This document shows, in pieces, positions 25,432 through 34,722 of a stretch of DNA of 64,000 nt (positions are counted from its first letter, which is position 1; the number at the start of each line of letters is the position of its first letter). Below the pieces are notes generated by a model, which was not told the DNA's origin, did not search any database, and saw only the letters and a list, made by a program, of their open reading frames with translations. Source of the stretch: Limimaricola sp964022235 (GTDB lineage: Bacteria > Pseudomonadota > Alphaproteobacteria > Rhodobacterales > Rhodobacteraceae); NCBI RefSeq assembly GCF_964022235.1, contig NZ_CAXHZL010000001.1, positions 1 to 64,000 of the forward strand, written 5' to 3'. The translations under genes and the position numbers were made by a program.

Positions 25432-25910
25432 GACCCGACTCGATCGCCGCCCTGCCGTTCCGCCCCTGCGTCGGGGTCATGCTGGCAAATGCCGAGGGCC
25501 GGATCTTCGTCGGCCAGCGGGTCGACCGCGACCGCGACGCCTGGCAGATGCCGCAGGGCGGCATCGATCCGGGCGAGGACGTGACCACGGCGGCGCTGCG
25601 CGAGCTGGGCGAGGAGACCGGCGTGACACCCGACAAGGTGATCATGGTGGCCCAGACCGAAGAGCCGCTTCGCTACGACCTTCCCTCCGACGTGGTGCCG
25701 CATATCTGGGGGGGGCGCTATCGCGGCCAGGCCCAGACCTGGGTGCTGATGCGCTTTACCGGGACGGACGGGGATATCGACATCGCCACCGAGCACCCGG
25801 AGTTCAGCGCATGGAAATGGATCGACCCCGCCGAGCTGGTCTCGGCCATCGTGCCCTTCAAGCGGCGCGTCTACGAGCAGGTGCTGGAACAGCTCGGGCC
25901 GCTGGTCTGA
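25428..25910 (+). CDS. rppH: RNA pyrophosphohydrolase
   Basis: RppH removes pyrophosphate from the 5' end of transcripts and starts their decay; alphaproteobacterial members also act on dinucleoside polyphosphates. The 160-residue protein has an intact Nudix box GGIDPGEDVTTAALRELGEE-TG and the preceding WQMPQGG motif of RppH. The start is GTG 25428, overlapping the ctpA stop (GTGA), which indicates coupling. Confidence 0.96.
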   Translation: MRPDSIAALPFRPCVGVMLANAEGRIFVGQRVDRDRDAWQMPQGGIDPGEDVTTAALRELGEETGVTPDKVIMVAQTEEPLRYDLPSDVVPHIWGGRYRGQAQTWVLMRFTGTDGDIDIATEHPEFSAWKWIDPAELVSAIVPFKRRVYEQVLEQLGPLV

Positions 25911-26374
25911 TCGCGCTTCTCGCGGCGGCGGCGCAGCCCGCCGCCGCGCTCTCCTGCCTGGTGCCGGACCCGGTCCGCAGCTTCGCGGAGATCCACGCGG
26001 CGCCTGAGAGCTACCGTGCCTATGTCGGCCGCTTCGCCTTCGACGTCTCGAAGCTGCCCTACTCTGACGCGCCCGCCGATGTCAGCGCCACCCCGAACCC
26101 GATCCCGGCCGACTTCACCGGCCACCAGCTCGGGCCGACCGGCTTCGACACGCCGGTCGAAGCGGCGATGCTATTGCAGCCCAGTTGCCTCGGCCCGTGG
26201 TGCGGCGGGCTGGCGCCGGATGACGAGGTGCTGGTCTTCGCACGCGAGGAGGACGGCGTGCTGATCGTCGATCTGGAGCCCTGTCCCGGCAAGGTGCAGG
26301 CCGCGCCTGATGCCGAGACCCGTGACAAGCTGGCCGCCTGCATGCGCGGCGAAGACTGCAGGGTGGCCGAATGA
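25907..26374 (+). CDS. Secreted hypothetical protein with uncertain start
   Basis: The frame encodes an exported protein: LIALLAAAAQPAAALS looks like a short signal peptide, followed by CLVPDPVRSFAEIHAAPESY and a cysteine-containing C-terminal part (PSCLGPWCGG, EPCPG, ACMRGEDC). No ATG, GTG or TTG lies suitably in front; the best candidate is CTG 25907, which overlaps the rppH stop in a CTGA arrangement. A longer form reading through rppH in another frame is unlikely. The stop overlaps the next gene (ATGA). I do not recognise the family. Confidence 0.65.
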   Translation: MIALLAAAAQPAAALSCLVPDPVRSFAEIHAAPESYRAYVGRFAFDVSKLPYSDAPADVSATPNPIPADFTGHQLGPTGFDTPVEAAMLLQPSCLGPWCGGLAPDDEVLVFAREEDGVLIVDLEPCPGKVQAAPDAETRDKLAACMRGEDCRVAE

Positions 26375-26895
26375 AGGACGAGACCACGGCGGTGCGCATC
26401 GCGCCGATCACGCTCGACGACGTCGAGGGGTTCCGCGCCGCGCTCGACTCGGTGGCGCGCGAGCGGCGGTTCCTGATCTTCTTGGAGGCGCCGCCGCCGG
26501 AGGCCGCGCGCGCGTTCGTCGCGGCCAACCTGCGCGAAGGCAATCCGCAATTCGTCGCGCATGACGGCGGCCGCGTCGTCGGCTGGTGCGACATCCAGCG
26601 CTCGTCCCATGCCGTGCGGGCGCATTGCGGCACGCTCGGCATGGGCGTGGTGACGGGGCATCGCGGCCGGGGCATCGGCCGAGCGCTGCTCGACGCCACG
26701 CTGGAGGCGGCGCGCGGCGCGGGCGTAAGGCGGGTCGAGCTCAGCGCCTACGCCTCGAACCTGGCCGCCATCGCGCTCTACGAGCGCATGGGTTTCCGGC
26801 ACGAGGGCCGCCAGCGCGACGCCTACCGGATCGACGGACGATTCGAGGACGCGGTGAGCATGGCGCTGGTCTGGCCCGAGGCGGCGGCGGGCTGA
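26371..26895 (+). CDS. GNAT-family N-acetyltransferase
   Basis: This 174-residue acetyltransferase shows the acetyl-CoA loop VVTGHRGRGIGRALL and the C-terminal ELSAYASNLAAIALYERMGF motif of the GNAT fold; it resembles the RimI/PhnO branch. Substrate unknown. Its ATG overlaps the stop of the preceding secreted protein (ATGA), making it the last gene of the rsfS-to-GNAT series. It converges with the transglycosylase gene, 13 bp away. Confidence 0.9.
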   Translation: MKDETTAVRIAPITLDDVEGFRAALDSVARERRFLIFLEAPPPEAARAFVAANLREGNPQFVAHDGGRVVGWCDIQRSSHAVRAHCGTLGMGVVTGHRGRGIGRALLDATLEAARGAGVRRVELSAYASNLAAIALYERMGFRHEGRQRDAYRIDGRFEDAVSMALVWPEAAAG

Positions 26896-26908
26896 GCCCG
26901 CCGCGCGC

Positions 26909-28174
26909 TCAGCGCAGCCGGTTCAGCAGGCTCTCGGAGGCGAAACCATCGACGGCGAGGCCGTTGGCCTGCTGGTAGCCGCGGATCGCCGCGACCGAGT
27001 TCGGCCCGATGATGCCGTCGGTGCCGCCGGTATCATAGCCCAGCGCGGTCAGACGGCTCTGGATCTCGGCGCGCTCGGCGCGCTTGAGCGCCCGGCCCGT
27101 CGCCATCTTGGTGCGCAGCGGCCCGGCGCCCGCGATCCGGTCGCCCAGATGCCCGACGCCGATCGCATAGGCGTCGGCGGCGTTGTAGCGCTTGATGACA
27201 TCGAAGTTCTTGAACGTCATGAAAGCCACCCCCTGCGCGCCCTCGGGCACGAGGATCTCGGCGGCACCGAAGTCGCGGATCTGGCCGCCGGTCGCGGCGC
27301 GCACGCCGAGCGATTGCCATTCGGCGGCGCTTTTCTTGGCCCCGCCCGCGAGACCAAAGTTGAAGCCCGCAGGCAGCACCACCTCAACGCCCCAAGGCTG
27401 GCCTTTGCGCCAGCCGAAGTTCGACAGGTATTTCGCCGTGGAGGCGAGACCGTCGGTCGGATCGTCCGACCAGATGTCGCGCCGTCCGTCGCCGCGGAAG
27501 TCCGCTGCATAGGCCTCGTAGCTGGTCGGGATGAACTGGGTGTGGCCCATCGCGCCCGCCCAGCTCCCGGTCATGCTTTCAGGCGCCACGTCGCCGTTCT
27601 GCAGGATTTTGAGCGCCGAGGTGAGCTGCTGCTCGAAGAAGCGCCCGCGACGGCCCTCGTAGGCCAGCGTGGCAAGGGCCGAGACGACGGGAATGTCGCC
27701 GCGCCGCTTGCCGAAGTTGCTTTCCATGCCCCAGACCGCGAGCACGGTCTGCCGGTCGACGCCGTAGCGGCCCTCGATCTCTGACAGCAGGCTCGAATAC
27801 TGCGACAGCATCGCACGCCCGGTCTCGACCCGGGTGTCGGAGGCAGCGGTGGAGAGGTAATCGCCCAAGGATTTGGTGAATTCGGCCTGATTGCGGTCCT
27901 TTTCGATCACGCCGGGAATATAGCCAGCGGAGGCGAAGGCGCGGTCGAAGGTGCTGCCTGAGACGCCGGACGACAAGGCGCGGGACCGGTAGCCGCCGAC
28001 CCAGTTCGAAAAACCTGCGTTGGGTCGGGGTCGCATCGAATCGTCCATCTGTTCCGCACGGGCCGGTGGCCGGGGCGAACGGTCGAGCGGGCCAGAGACC
28101 GCTCCGCAGGACGCCAGGGCCAAGAATGTGAGGCCCAGAAGGCCCGTCCGTCCAATGCTCGTCAAGATCCGCAC
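26909..28174 (-). CDS. Lytic murein transglycosylase, MltB type, lipoprotein
   Basis: This 421-residue envelope enzyme cleaves the MurNAc-GlcNAc bond. The lipobox LASC gives lipidated Cys23. The catalytic region VLAVWGMESNFGKRRGDIPV contains Glu151, and the MltB markers GSWAGAMGHTQFIP and YEAYAADFRGDGRRDIW are present. A C-terminal peptidoglycan-binding domain (about 357-421) ends in DGFASESLLNRLR. The start is GTG 28174 with AAAGGAG 7 nt upstream. It is a single gene. Confidence 0.93.
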   Translation of the reverse strand: MRILTSIGRTGLLGLTFLALASCGAVSGPLDRSPRPPARAEQMDDSMRPRPNAGFSNWVGGYRSRALSSGVSGSTFDRAFASAGYIPGVIEKDRNQAEFTKSLGDYLSTAASDTRVETGRAMLSQYSSLLSEIEGRYGVDRQTVLAVWGMESNFGKRRGDIPVVSALATLAYEGRRGRFFEQQLTSALKILQNGDVAPESMTGSWAGAMGHTQFIPTSYEAYAADFRGDGRRDIWSDDPTDGLASTAKYLSNFGWRKGQPWGVEVVLPAGFNFGLAGGAKKSAAEWQSLGVRAATGGQIRDFGAAEILVPEGAQGVAFMTFKNFDVIKRYNAADAYAIGVGHLGDRIAGAGPLRTKMATGRALKRAERAEIQSRLTALGYDTGGTDGIIGPNSVAAIRGYQQANGLAVDGFASESLLNRLR

Positions 28175-28281
28175 CGCCTGCTCCTTTTGGTTTGTGGCAG
28201 CACTACCGCGATGCGGGTGAGTCGACACAGGGGCAGGGCATGGGGCGGCGGGAAACCGCTCAGGCGGGGCACGCTTTGGGA

Positions 28282-29796
28282 TCAGGCCGGGAGCGGTCCG
28301 CCCGCATGGATCATCTCGGCATGGGCACGCGCGATCTCGGCGTCGCGGCCCGCACCCAAGAGCGCCATGACGCGGCCATCCTTGATATAGCGCGCAACGA
28401 AATCGCCCGTCGCCTCGCCCTCCATGCGAATCTCGTCCCAGCCTTCGGCGTGGCCGAGGTAGCGGTATTGCCGCGCCATCGCTGTCCAGAAGAACGGCAC
28501 GTCGATGTCATCCGTGGCGCGCCCGAGCATTGCCCGTGCCGCCCGTGCGCCGTGCTGCCGCGCAACGCGCCAATGTTCGATCCGCACCGGCCCCCAGGGC
28601 CCCGGCACCCGCGCCACGTCGCCCGCCGCCCAGACGTCCGAAAGCCCTTCGACCGCGAGATCGGGACCGGTGCGCAGCCCACCGTCCTTGTCGGGGCTCA
28701 GCCCTTCGATCTCGGTCGCCGGACGCACGCCGATGGCGAGCAGCGCAAGATCGGCCTCGATCCTGTCGCCACCCTCGATCCGTACCGCCTCGAGCCGCCC
28801 GTCGCCGTCGAAGCCCGCGACCTTGGCCCCGGTGACGAAGCGCACGCCCCTGGCCTCGTGCTCGGCCCGGATCGCGCGGCCCACTTCCTCGCCGACGATC
28901 TTTGCCAGCGGCACCTCCTCGCGCAGCACCACCGTGACGTCGAGACCGCGCTTGGCGAGGCTCAAGGCCGCCTCCATGCCGGTAAAGCCCCCGCCCACGA
29001 TGACCGCGCGCCGGGCCTTGCCCGCGGCGCTCGACAGGACTTCGGCCTGCTGGCGCGAGCGAAGATGATAGAGGCCGCCCAGATCGGCCCCGGGCAGGTC
29101 GAGCAGGTTGGCGGTGCCGCCGGTGGCGATGAGCAGTTTGTCATAGCCATACGCCGCGCCAGACAGGGTGCGGACCTCACGCGCGGTGGTGTCGATTGCG
29201 GCCACGCGGCCTTCGACGAGATCGATGTCGCGCTCGGCCAGCGCCTCTGGCCCTGTCAGGGTAAGACGGCGCGGCGCATCGCCGCTTGCCAGAACGGATT
29301 TGCTCAGCAGCGTGCGATCATAGGGCGGCTGCCCCTCGGGCGAGATCATCTTGATGCGGCCTTCGAAGCCCTCCTCGCGCAGGGTCAGCGCGCAGGCGTC
29401 TGCGGCAGCGCCTGTGCCCGCGATGACGATGCTGCGGGTTTTGTCACCGCCGCGAACATGTGGCGGCGCGGAGTGGGGGTCCGCAGCTTCGGGCACCTCG
29501 ACAAAGACATGGCCGTCGCGCTGTTCCACCGCGTAGCGGCGTAGGTCGCCGTGGCCCGGCGGCTGCGTCTGGCGGCCCGACGAGACGTCGAAGCAGGCAT
29601 GGTGGAAAGCGCAGATCAGCCGGTCGCCATCGAGGTGGCCCTTGGAAAGCGGCAGGCCGAAGTGTGGGCAGGCATGGGCGAGGGCCGTAACCTCTTGGCC
29701 TCGCCGGATCACGAGGATCGCGGTGTCGCCCGCCATCACCTTGAGCGGGCAGTTCTCCTCGAGATCGTCGCGTGCGCCGATATCGTGCTGTGCCAT
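28282..29796 (-). CDS. Rieske-domain FAD-dependent oxidoreductase (AIF-like)
   Basis: This 504-residue protein joins an N-terminal Rieske [2Fe-2S] domain (ligands Cys43/His45 in ACPHFG and Cys62/His65 in CAFHHACFD) to a pyridine-nucleotide-disulfide reductase module: FAD motif IVIAGTGAAADACA near 138, NAD motif AVIVGGGFTGMEAAL and the C-terminal DVWAAGDVA. The arrangement is that of AIFM3-like and ferredoxin-reductase-like proteins. The ATG at 29796 follows GGAGGGA. It lies 63 bp after rnr ends on the other side, all on the minus strand. The physiological partner is unknown. Confidence 0.93.
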   Translation of the reverse strand: MAQHDIGARDDLEENCPLKVMAGDTAILVIRRGQEVTALAHACPHFGLPLSKGHLDGDRLICAFHHACFDVSSGRQTQPPGHGDLRRYAVEQRDGHVFVEVPEAADPHSAPPHVRGGDKTRSIVIAGTGAAADACALTLREEGFEGRIKMISPEGQPPYDRTLLSKSVLASGDAPRRLTLTGPEALAERDIDLVEGRVAAIDTTAREVRTLSGAAYGYDKLLIATGGTANLLDLPGADLGGLYHLRSRQQAEVLSSAAGKARRAVIVGGGFTGMEAALSLAKRGLDVTVVLREEVPLAKIVGEEVGRAIRAEHEARGVRFVTGAKVAGFDGDGRLEAVRIEGGDRIEADLALLAIGVRPATEIEGLSPDKDGGLRTGPDLAVEGLSDVWAAGDVARVPGPWGPVRIEHWRVARQHGARAARAMLGRATDDIDVPFFWTAMARQYRYLGHAEGWDEIRMEGEATGDFVARYIKDGRVMALLGAGRDAEIARAHAEMIHAGGPLPA

Positions 29797-29859
29797 GCGT
29801 CCCTCCACCGGTGGCCTACTTGGGCGAACCGGTGAAGGGGGGCGGGGTTCCACAACGGA

Positions 29860-32124
29860 TCAGCGCTTGCGCGTGACCTTGCGCTTTTCCTTCTTGGCCT
29901 TGACGGCGGCCTTCTTCTTGGCGGCCCCCGCCTTGTGGCGCGGCGGCTTGCCGGGGCGGCGCGAGGGGCCGCGCGGCATGGTGGCGCCGTCGATCTCGAC
30001 CAGTTCGGCGATCAGCCCGCCCGAGATCGGCGCGGCCTCGACGAGGCGTGCGGTGACCCGCTGGCCCAGCCCGATGACGCGGCCGCTGTCCGAGCCCATC
30101 AGCGTCTGGCTCTCGGCGTCGAAATGGAAGAACTCGGCCCCGAGCGAACGGATCGGCACCAGCGCGTCGGCGCCGGTCTCGTCGAGCTTCACGAAGACGC
30201 CGAAGCGGGCGATGCCGCTGATCCTTCCCGGAAGCTCCGCACCGATCCGGTCGGACATGAAGGCCGCGAGGTAGCGGTCGGTGGTGTCGCGCTCGGCCAG
30301 CATTGAGCGGCGCTCGGTGTCGGAGATCTGCTTGGCGGTCTCTTCGAGCCTTTCGAGGTCGTGGTCGGACAAGCCGTCCTTGCCCCAGCCATGTGCCGAT
30401 ACGAGGCCGCGATGCACGATCAGGTCGGAATAGCGCCGGATCGGCGAAGTGAAATGCGCGTAGTCGCGCAAAGCCAGACCGAAGTGGCCGAAATTCTCGG
30501 CGTTGTAATAGGCCTGCGTCATCGAGCGCAGCGTTGCGAGGTTGATCAATTCGGCGGATTCGGTCCCCACCGCCTGCGCCAGCAGACGGTTGAGATGCGC
30601 GGTCTTGAGCACCTGCCCCTTGGCCAGCGTCAGCCCCGATCCCTTCACCACCTCGCGCAGCGCGTCGAGCTTGTCGGGGTTGGGCTCCTCATGGACGCGG
30701 AACAGCAGCGGCTGGCGTTTGGCGATCAGCGTCTCGGCGGCGCAGACGTTGGCCAGCACCATGAACTCCTCGATCAAACGGTGCGCGTCGAGCCGGTCCT
30801 TGAAGGAGATCGAGGTGACCTGACCCATCTCGTTCAGCTCGATCCGCCGCTCGGGCAGGTCCAACTCAAGGGGCTGCCGCCGCTCGCGCGCCTTCTTGAG
30901 CGCGGCATAGGCGGCCCAGAGGGGGCGCAGCACCTCGTCGAGCATGGTGGCGGCGCGGTCCGAAGGGGTGCCGTCGATCGCCTCCTGCGCCTCTTCGTAG
31001 GACATCGAGGCGGCCGAGCGCATCAGCGCGCGTTCGAACTTGTGGCCGATCTTGTGGCCCTCGGCGTCGATGCGGATGCGCACGGCGATCACCGCGCGCG
31101 GCACGCCTTCGTGCAAGGAGCACAGGTCGCCTGAGAGGCGGTCGGGCAGCATCGGCACGACCCGGTCGGGGAAATAGGTGGAGTTGCCGCGCTTGCGCGC
31201 CTCGCGGTCCAATTCCGAGCCGGGCGTGACGTAGTGGGCGACATCGGCGATCGCGACCCAAAGGATATGGCCGCCCTCGTTGTCGGGGGCGTCGTCGGGC
31301 TGGGCCAGCACCGCGTCGTCGTGGTCGCGTGCATCCGAGGGGTCGATGGTGATCAGCGGCAGCTCGCGCAGGTCGGTGCGCCCCTTGAGGCCCGCGGGCT
31401 TCATCTTGTCGGCCTCGGCCAGCACCTGATCGGGGAAGTGGTCGGGGATGCCGTGCTGATGGATCGCGATGAGCGAGACGGCGCGCGGGGCCGTCGGGTC
31501 GCCCAGACGCGACATGATGCGCGCTTTCGGCAGTCCGAGGCGGCCTTTCGGCCCCGACTGCTCGGCCTCCACGAGTTCGCCGTCCTTTGCGCCGTGCTCG
31601 GCCCCTTCGGGGATGATCCACTGCTTGTCGACGCCCTTGTCGATGGGCACGATCCGACCGCCTTCGGAGAATTTCTTGAAGATGCCGAGGATGCGCAGCG
31701 GGTTGGTGCCGATCTTGCGGATCAACCGCGCGGTATAGTCGTGCTCTTCGCCCGGCGTGGCGGTGAGCTTGGCGAGGATGCGGTCGCCCGCGCCCATCGC
31801 CGCGTCGCTCTCGCGCGGGAGCAGCAGCACCTTGGGGCCTTCGCCCTCGCCGTGCCATTCGAGCGCGCGGGCCCAGAGATCCCCATCCGCATCGGGCGCC
31901 AGCACCGAAAGCACCGAGACGGGCGGCAACCGCTCGGGGTCGCGGTAGGTCTTGCGCTTTTTCTCGAGATGCCCTTCGGCCTCGAGTTCGCGCAGGATGC
32001 GCTTGAGGTCGATCCGCGCCGCGCCCTTGATGCCGAAGGCACGGGCGATGTCGCGTTTCGCGGTCTGGGTCGGGTTGTCGGAGATCCATTGAAGGATCTC
32101 CTCGCGGGAGGGCAATCTGTTCAT
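29860..32124 (-). CDS. rnr: Ribonuclease R
   Basis: RNase R degrades structured RNA 3' to 5'. The 754-residue protein has an N-terminal helix-turn-helix-like region, cold-shock domains, the RNB catalytic core (ITIDPSDARDHDDAV at 258-272 with the metal-binding aspartates), an S1 domain (ISGIARFGVFVKLDETGADAL) and a lysine-rich tail (HKAGAAKKKAAVKAKKEKRK). The ATG at 32124 is the first in the frame. It is preceded by a GNAT gene on the same strand. Confidence 0.97.
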   Translation of the reverse strand: MNRLPSREEILQWISDNPTQTAKRDIARAFGIKGAARIDLKRILRELEAEGHLEKKRKTYRDPERLPPVSVLSVLAPDADGDLWARALEWHGEGEGPKVLLLPRESDAAMGAGDRILAKLTATPGEEHDYTARLIRKIGTNPLRILGIFKKFSEGGRIVPIDKGVDKQWIIPEGAEHGAKDGELVEAEQSGPKGRLGLPKARIMSRLGDPTAPRAVSLIAIHQHGIPDHFPDQVLAEADKMKPAGLKGRTDLRELPLITIDPSDARDHDDAVLAQPDDAPDNEGGHILWVAIADVAHYVTPGSELDREARKRGNSTYFPDRVVPMLPDRLSGDLCSLHEGVPRAVIAVRIRIDAEGHKIGHKFERALMRSAASMSYEEAQEAIDGTPSDRAATMLDEVLRPLWAAYAALKKARERRQPLELDLPERRIELNEMGQVTSISFKDRLDAHRLIEEFMVLANVCAAETLIAKRQPLLFRVHEEPNPDKLDALREVVKGSGLTLAKGQVLKTAHLNRLLAQAVGTESAELINLATLRSMTQAYYNAENFGHFGLALRDYAHFTSPIRRYSDLIVHRGLVSAHGWGKDGLSDHDLERLEETAKQISDTERRSMLAERDTTDRYLAAFMSDRIGAELPGRISGIARFGVFVKLDETGADALVPIRSLGAEFFHFDAESQTLMGSDSGRVIGLGQRVTARLVEAAPISGGLIAELVEIDGATMPRGPSRRPGKPPRHKAGAAKKKAAVKAKKEKRKVTRKR

Positions 32125-32178
32125 GGCGTGCAGGTAGCACGCGCATGGGGGGTCGTCACGCGATCACGTGGCGAAGCC

Positions 32179-32607
32179 TTACCGGTCGAGCCGCTTCTCC
32201 ATGTCGCGGTGCGGGATACCTGCATCGTCGTATTCGGGGCCATAGGCGACATAGCCGAGCTTTTCGTAGAAGGGCAGGGCGTGGGTCTGGGCCGAGAGGT
32301 AGAGCCGAGTGACGCCGGGACGCGAGCGCAGCACCTCCTCGGCCATGCGCATGATCGCGGCACCCAGGCCCGTGCCGCGATGCTCGCGCAGCACGGCGAC
32401 GCGGCCGATCTTGCCGGTCTCGCCGCGCAGCAAGAGCCGCGCGGTGCCCACGGGCACGCCGTCGCAGGAGGCCAGAAGGTGGATCGCCTCATGGTCCAGC
32501 CCGTCCATTTCGTCGGCCTCGGAGACGCTCTGCTCCTCGATGAAGACGGTGCGGCGCAGCGCGTGGCAATGGGTGAGGTCGGTGGTCTCGACGATCTCGT
32601 GTTTCAC
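32179..32607 (-). CDS. GNAT-family N-acetyltransferase
   Basis: This 142-residue protein belongs to the ElaA/YjcF-like GNAT group: FIEEQSVSEADEMDGLDHEA near the N-terminus, then IGRVAVLREHRGTGLGAAIM (acetyl-CoA binding) and LYLSAQTHALPFYEKLGYVA. The GTG at 32607 overlaps the dapE stop (GTGA), so it is coupled to dapE. An acetyltransferase next to a succinylase-pathway deacylase is suggestive, but the substrate is not known. Confidence 0.9.
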   Translation of the reverse strand: MKHEIVETTDLTHCHALRRTVFIEEQSVSEADEMDGLDHEAIHLLASCDGVPVGTARLLLRGETGKIGRVAVLREHRGTGLGAAIMRMAEEVLRSRPGVTRLYLSAQTHALPFYEKLGYVAYGPEYDDAGIPHRDMEKRLDR

Positions 32608-33752
32608 GTGAAGTAGCTCCCGAGAATGCGGGTGTAGACGGATTTGAGGCGGTGGATCTGGTCGATCTCCACCCGCTCGTCCACCTGATGCATGGTTTGG
32701 CCGACGAGGCCGAACTCGACCACCGGGCAATGGTTCTTGACGAAGCGCGCATCCGAGGTGCCGCCCGTTGTCGACAGCTCTGGGCGCAGGCCGGTCTCGG
32801 CCTCGACGGCTTCGGCCACCATTCGCGACAGATCCCCCGGCGGCGTCAGAAAGGCCTCGCCCGAGACCTTTACCTTGATGTCGATCTCGACGCCGAACTC
32901 CTCGGCGACCCAGTCGGCCTCGGCCCAGAGCCACTCTTGCAGGCTGCGACCCGTGTGCAGGTCGTTGAAGCGGATGTTGAGCGTCGCACGGGTCTGGCGC
33001 GGGATTACGTTGGTGGCCGGGTTGCCGGTGTCGAGCGTCACCACCGCCAGCGTCGAGGCATCGAAATGGTCGGTTCCGGTATCAAGCGCGTGGTTCGACA
33101 GCCGGTCCACCAGCCGCGCCATCGCCGGGATCGGGTTGTTGGCGCGGTGCGGATAGGCGGCGTGGCCCTGCACGCCGGTGACGGTGACAAAGGCGTTGAG
33201 CGAGCCGCGCCGCCCGATCTTGATCATCTCGCCAAAGGTCTCGGGGCAGGTCGGCTCACCGACGAGGCACATCTGCATCCGCTCACCGGTCTCGTCCATC
33301 CAGTCGAGCAGGGCCCGGGTGCCGTCGACGCCGTCGCCCTCCTCGTCGCCGGTGATGATCAGGATCACCGCGCCCTCGGGCGGCGTGGTGCGCACGAAGT
33401 CGACTGCGGCGGCGACGAAGGCGGCCACGCCCGACTTCATGTCGCAGGCCCCGCGCCCATAGAGCTGTCCGTCTTTCTCCTCGGCTCCAAAGGGATCGAC
33501 CGACCAGTCGTCGCGGTTGCCCACCGGCACAACATCGGTGTGACCGTTGAAGCCGAAGGTTTTCTGCGAACCCTTGTCGCCCCATCGGGCAAAGAGGTTG
33601 GAGATGCCGCCGCGATCGACGCGCGTGCACGCAAAACCCGCCTCTTCGAGCAGGCCCTGCAACAGCACCAGCGCGCCGCCCTCGTCCGGTGTGACGGAGG
33701 CGCAGCGGATCAACCGTGCGGTCAGGTCGGCGGGGTCGGTGGTCTGGGGCAT
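32604..33752 (-). CDS. dapE: Succinyl-diaminopimelate desuccinylase
   Basis: DapE hydrolyses N-succinyl-LL-diaminopimelate in the lysine/cell-wall pathway. The 382-residue M20 metallopeptidase shows FGFNGHTDVVPVG (metal ligand His), GRGACDMKSGVAAF (bridging Asp), TGDEEGDG (catalytic Glu) and the C-terminal GQTMHQVDERVEI. The ATG at 33752 (MPQTTDPADL) follows AAGGAG. dapD, the pathway enzyme two steps earlier, is 2 kb away on the same strand. Confidence 0.97.
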   Translation of the reverse strand: MPQTTDPADLTARLIRCASVTPDEGGALVLLQGLLEEAGFACTRVDRGGISNLFARWGDKGSQKTFGFNGHTDVVPVGNRDDWSVDPFGAEEKDGQLYGRGACDMKSGVAAFVAAAVDFVRTTPPEGAVILIITGDEEGDGVDGTRALLDWMDETGERMQMCLVGEPTCPETFGEMIKIGRRGSLNAFVTVTGVQGHAAYPHRANNPIPAMARLVDRLSNHALDTGTDHFDASTLAVVTLDTGNPATNVIPRQTRATLNIRFNDLHTGRSLQEWLWAEADWVAEEFGVEIDIKVKVSGEAFLTPPGDLSRMVAEAVEAETGLRPELSTTGGTSDARFVKNHCPVVEFGLVGQTMHQVDERVEIDQIHRLKSVYTRILGSYFT

Positions 33753-33828
33753 CCGGTCACTCCTTCGGCTGCGAGAAGGGGTAGCGCGGAGGCCTGGCGG
33801 TTTCAATCGACCGCGGTCGAAGGCCGGA

Positions 33829-34194
33829 TCAATGCACCGTGTCGGAGCCGCCCTTGGCGTCCTCAAAGAACGGCGTCATCTGCGCCACGATCACCGAGTT
33901 TTCCTCGAGCGCGCGGCCCATCAACTCGCGCTCGTCCTCGTCGATGTCGTGACCTTCGGCGAGACGCTCGTCGAGCGTGCCGTAGCCGGTGACATCCAAT
34001 GGGGCCAGATCGGCCTGCTTGAGGATGGCCACGGTCTCGCGCACCGCCTCGGCTTCGTCGACGCCGGAGGCATAGCACATGAGCGCGGCGCCGGTGGCCT
34101 CTTTGGGAAGACCATCGCCCTGCTTGCGGCCGACCTCGACCAGCAGCGTGTAGACCTGCTGCACCCGCTTGGGCTTGTCCTGTTTCTCGGCCAT
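33829..34194 (-). CDS. Conserved hypothetical protein, 121 residues
   Basis: I do not recognise a functional family. The protein is soluble and acidic, predicted helical, with no signal peptide: RVQQVYTLLVEVGRKQGDGL, GAALMCYASGVDEAEAVRET and DEDERELMGRALEENSVIVA. The ATG at 34194 has GGGAGA 7 nt upstream; another ATG at 34209 is in frame. It lies 76 bp upstream of dapE on the same strand and may be co-transcribed. Confidence 0.75.
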   Translation of the reverse strand: MAEKQDKPKRVQQVYTLLVEVGRKQGDGLPKEATGAALMCYASGVDEAEAVRETVAILKQADLAPLDVTGYGTLDERLAEGHDIDEDERELMGRALEENSVIVAQMTPFFEDAKGGSDTVH

Positions 34195-34300
34195 GCGCGT
34201 CTCCCTCATCCGATCTGCCCGCAGGTGGCATCACGGGTCCGGATGCGCAAGACCCCGCACCCTTTCGGGCACGGGGTCCTCGTTACGATCCAACTCGGGT

Positions 34301-34558
34301 TCAGGCGGTCTTGCCACGCACCAGCCGGGCGAGGAAGATCAGGATGCAGGCACCGATGAAGCCCGCGATCAGCGACCCGATCCAACCCACGAGCGCCTCG
34401 CCCATGATCAGGCTCAGCAGCCAGTTGAACAGCAACGCGCCCAAGATGCCGATGATGATGTTCATCAACAGGCCCATGTTCGCCTTCATCACCTTTTCAG
34501 CCAACCATCCGGCGATCGCGCCGATGATGATCGTCATGATCCAACCCACACCCGTCAT
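34301..34558 (-). CDS. GlsB/YeaQ/YmgE-family membrane protein
   Basis: This 85-residue inner-membrane protein has three hydrophobic segments with the glycine-rich pattern of the transglycosylase-associated family (GWIMTIIIGAIAGWLAE, GLLMNIIIGILGALLFNWLL, GWIGSLIAGFIGACILIFLA). Family members are often stress-induced; their biochemical role is unclear. The ATG at 34558 has TGGAGT 8 nt upstream. It appears to be a single gene. Confidence 0.9.
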   Translation of the reverse strand: MTGVGWIMTIIIGAIAGWLAEKVMKANMGLLMNIIIGILGALLFNWLLSLIMGEALVGWIGSLIAGFIGACILIFLARLVRGKTA

Positions 34559-34722
34559 GTCACTACTCCATAAACCTTGGGGCCCGGACCTCCCGGGCTG
34601 TTGAGGCGAAAACGAACCGCTCACGGAATCGTTCCCTGTCCAAAATCTTAACATGCCAAGGGTAGCGGGCAGGCAACGGCTTCGTGCGACGGGCGGCCTC
34701 GTGCGACGGGCACGACGCCTTG

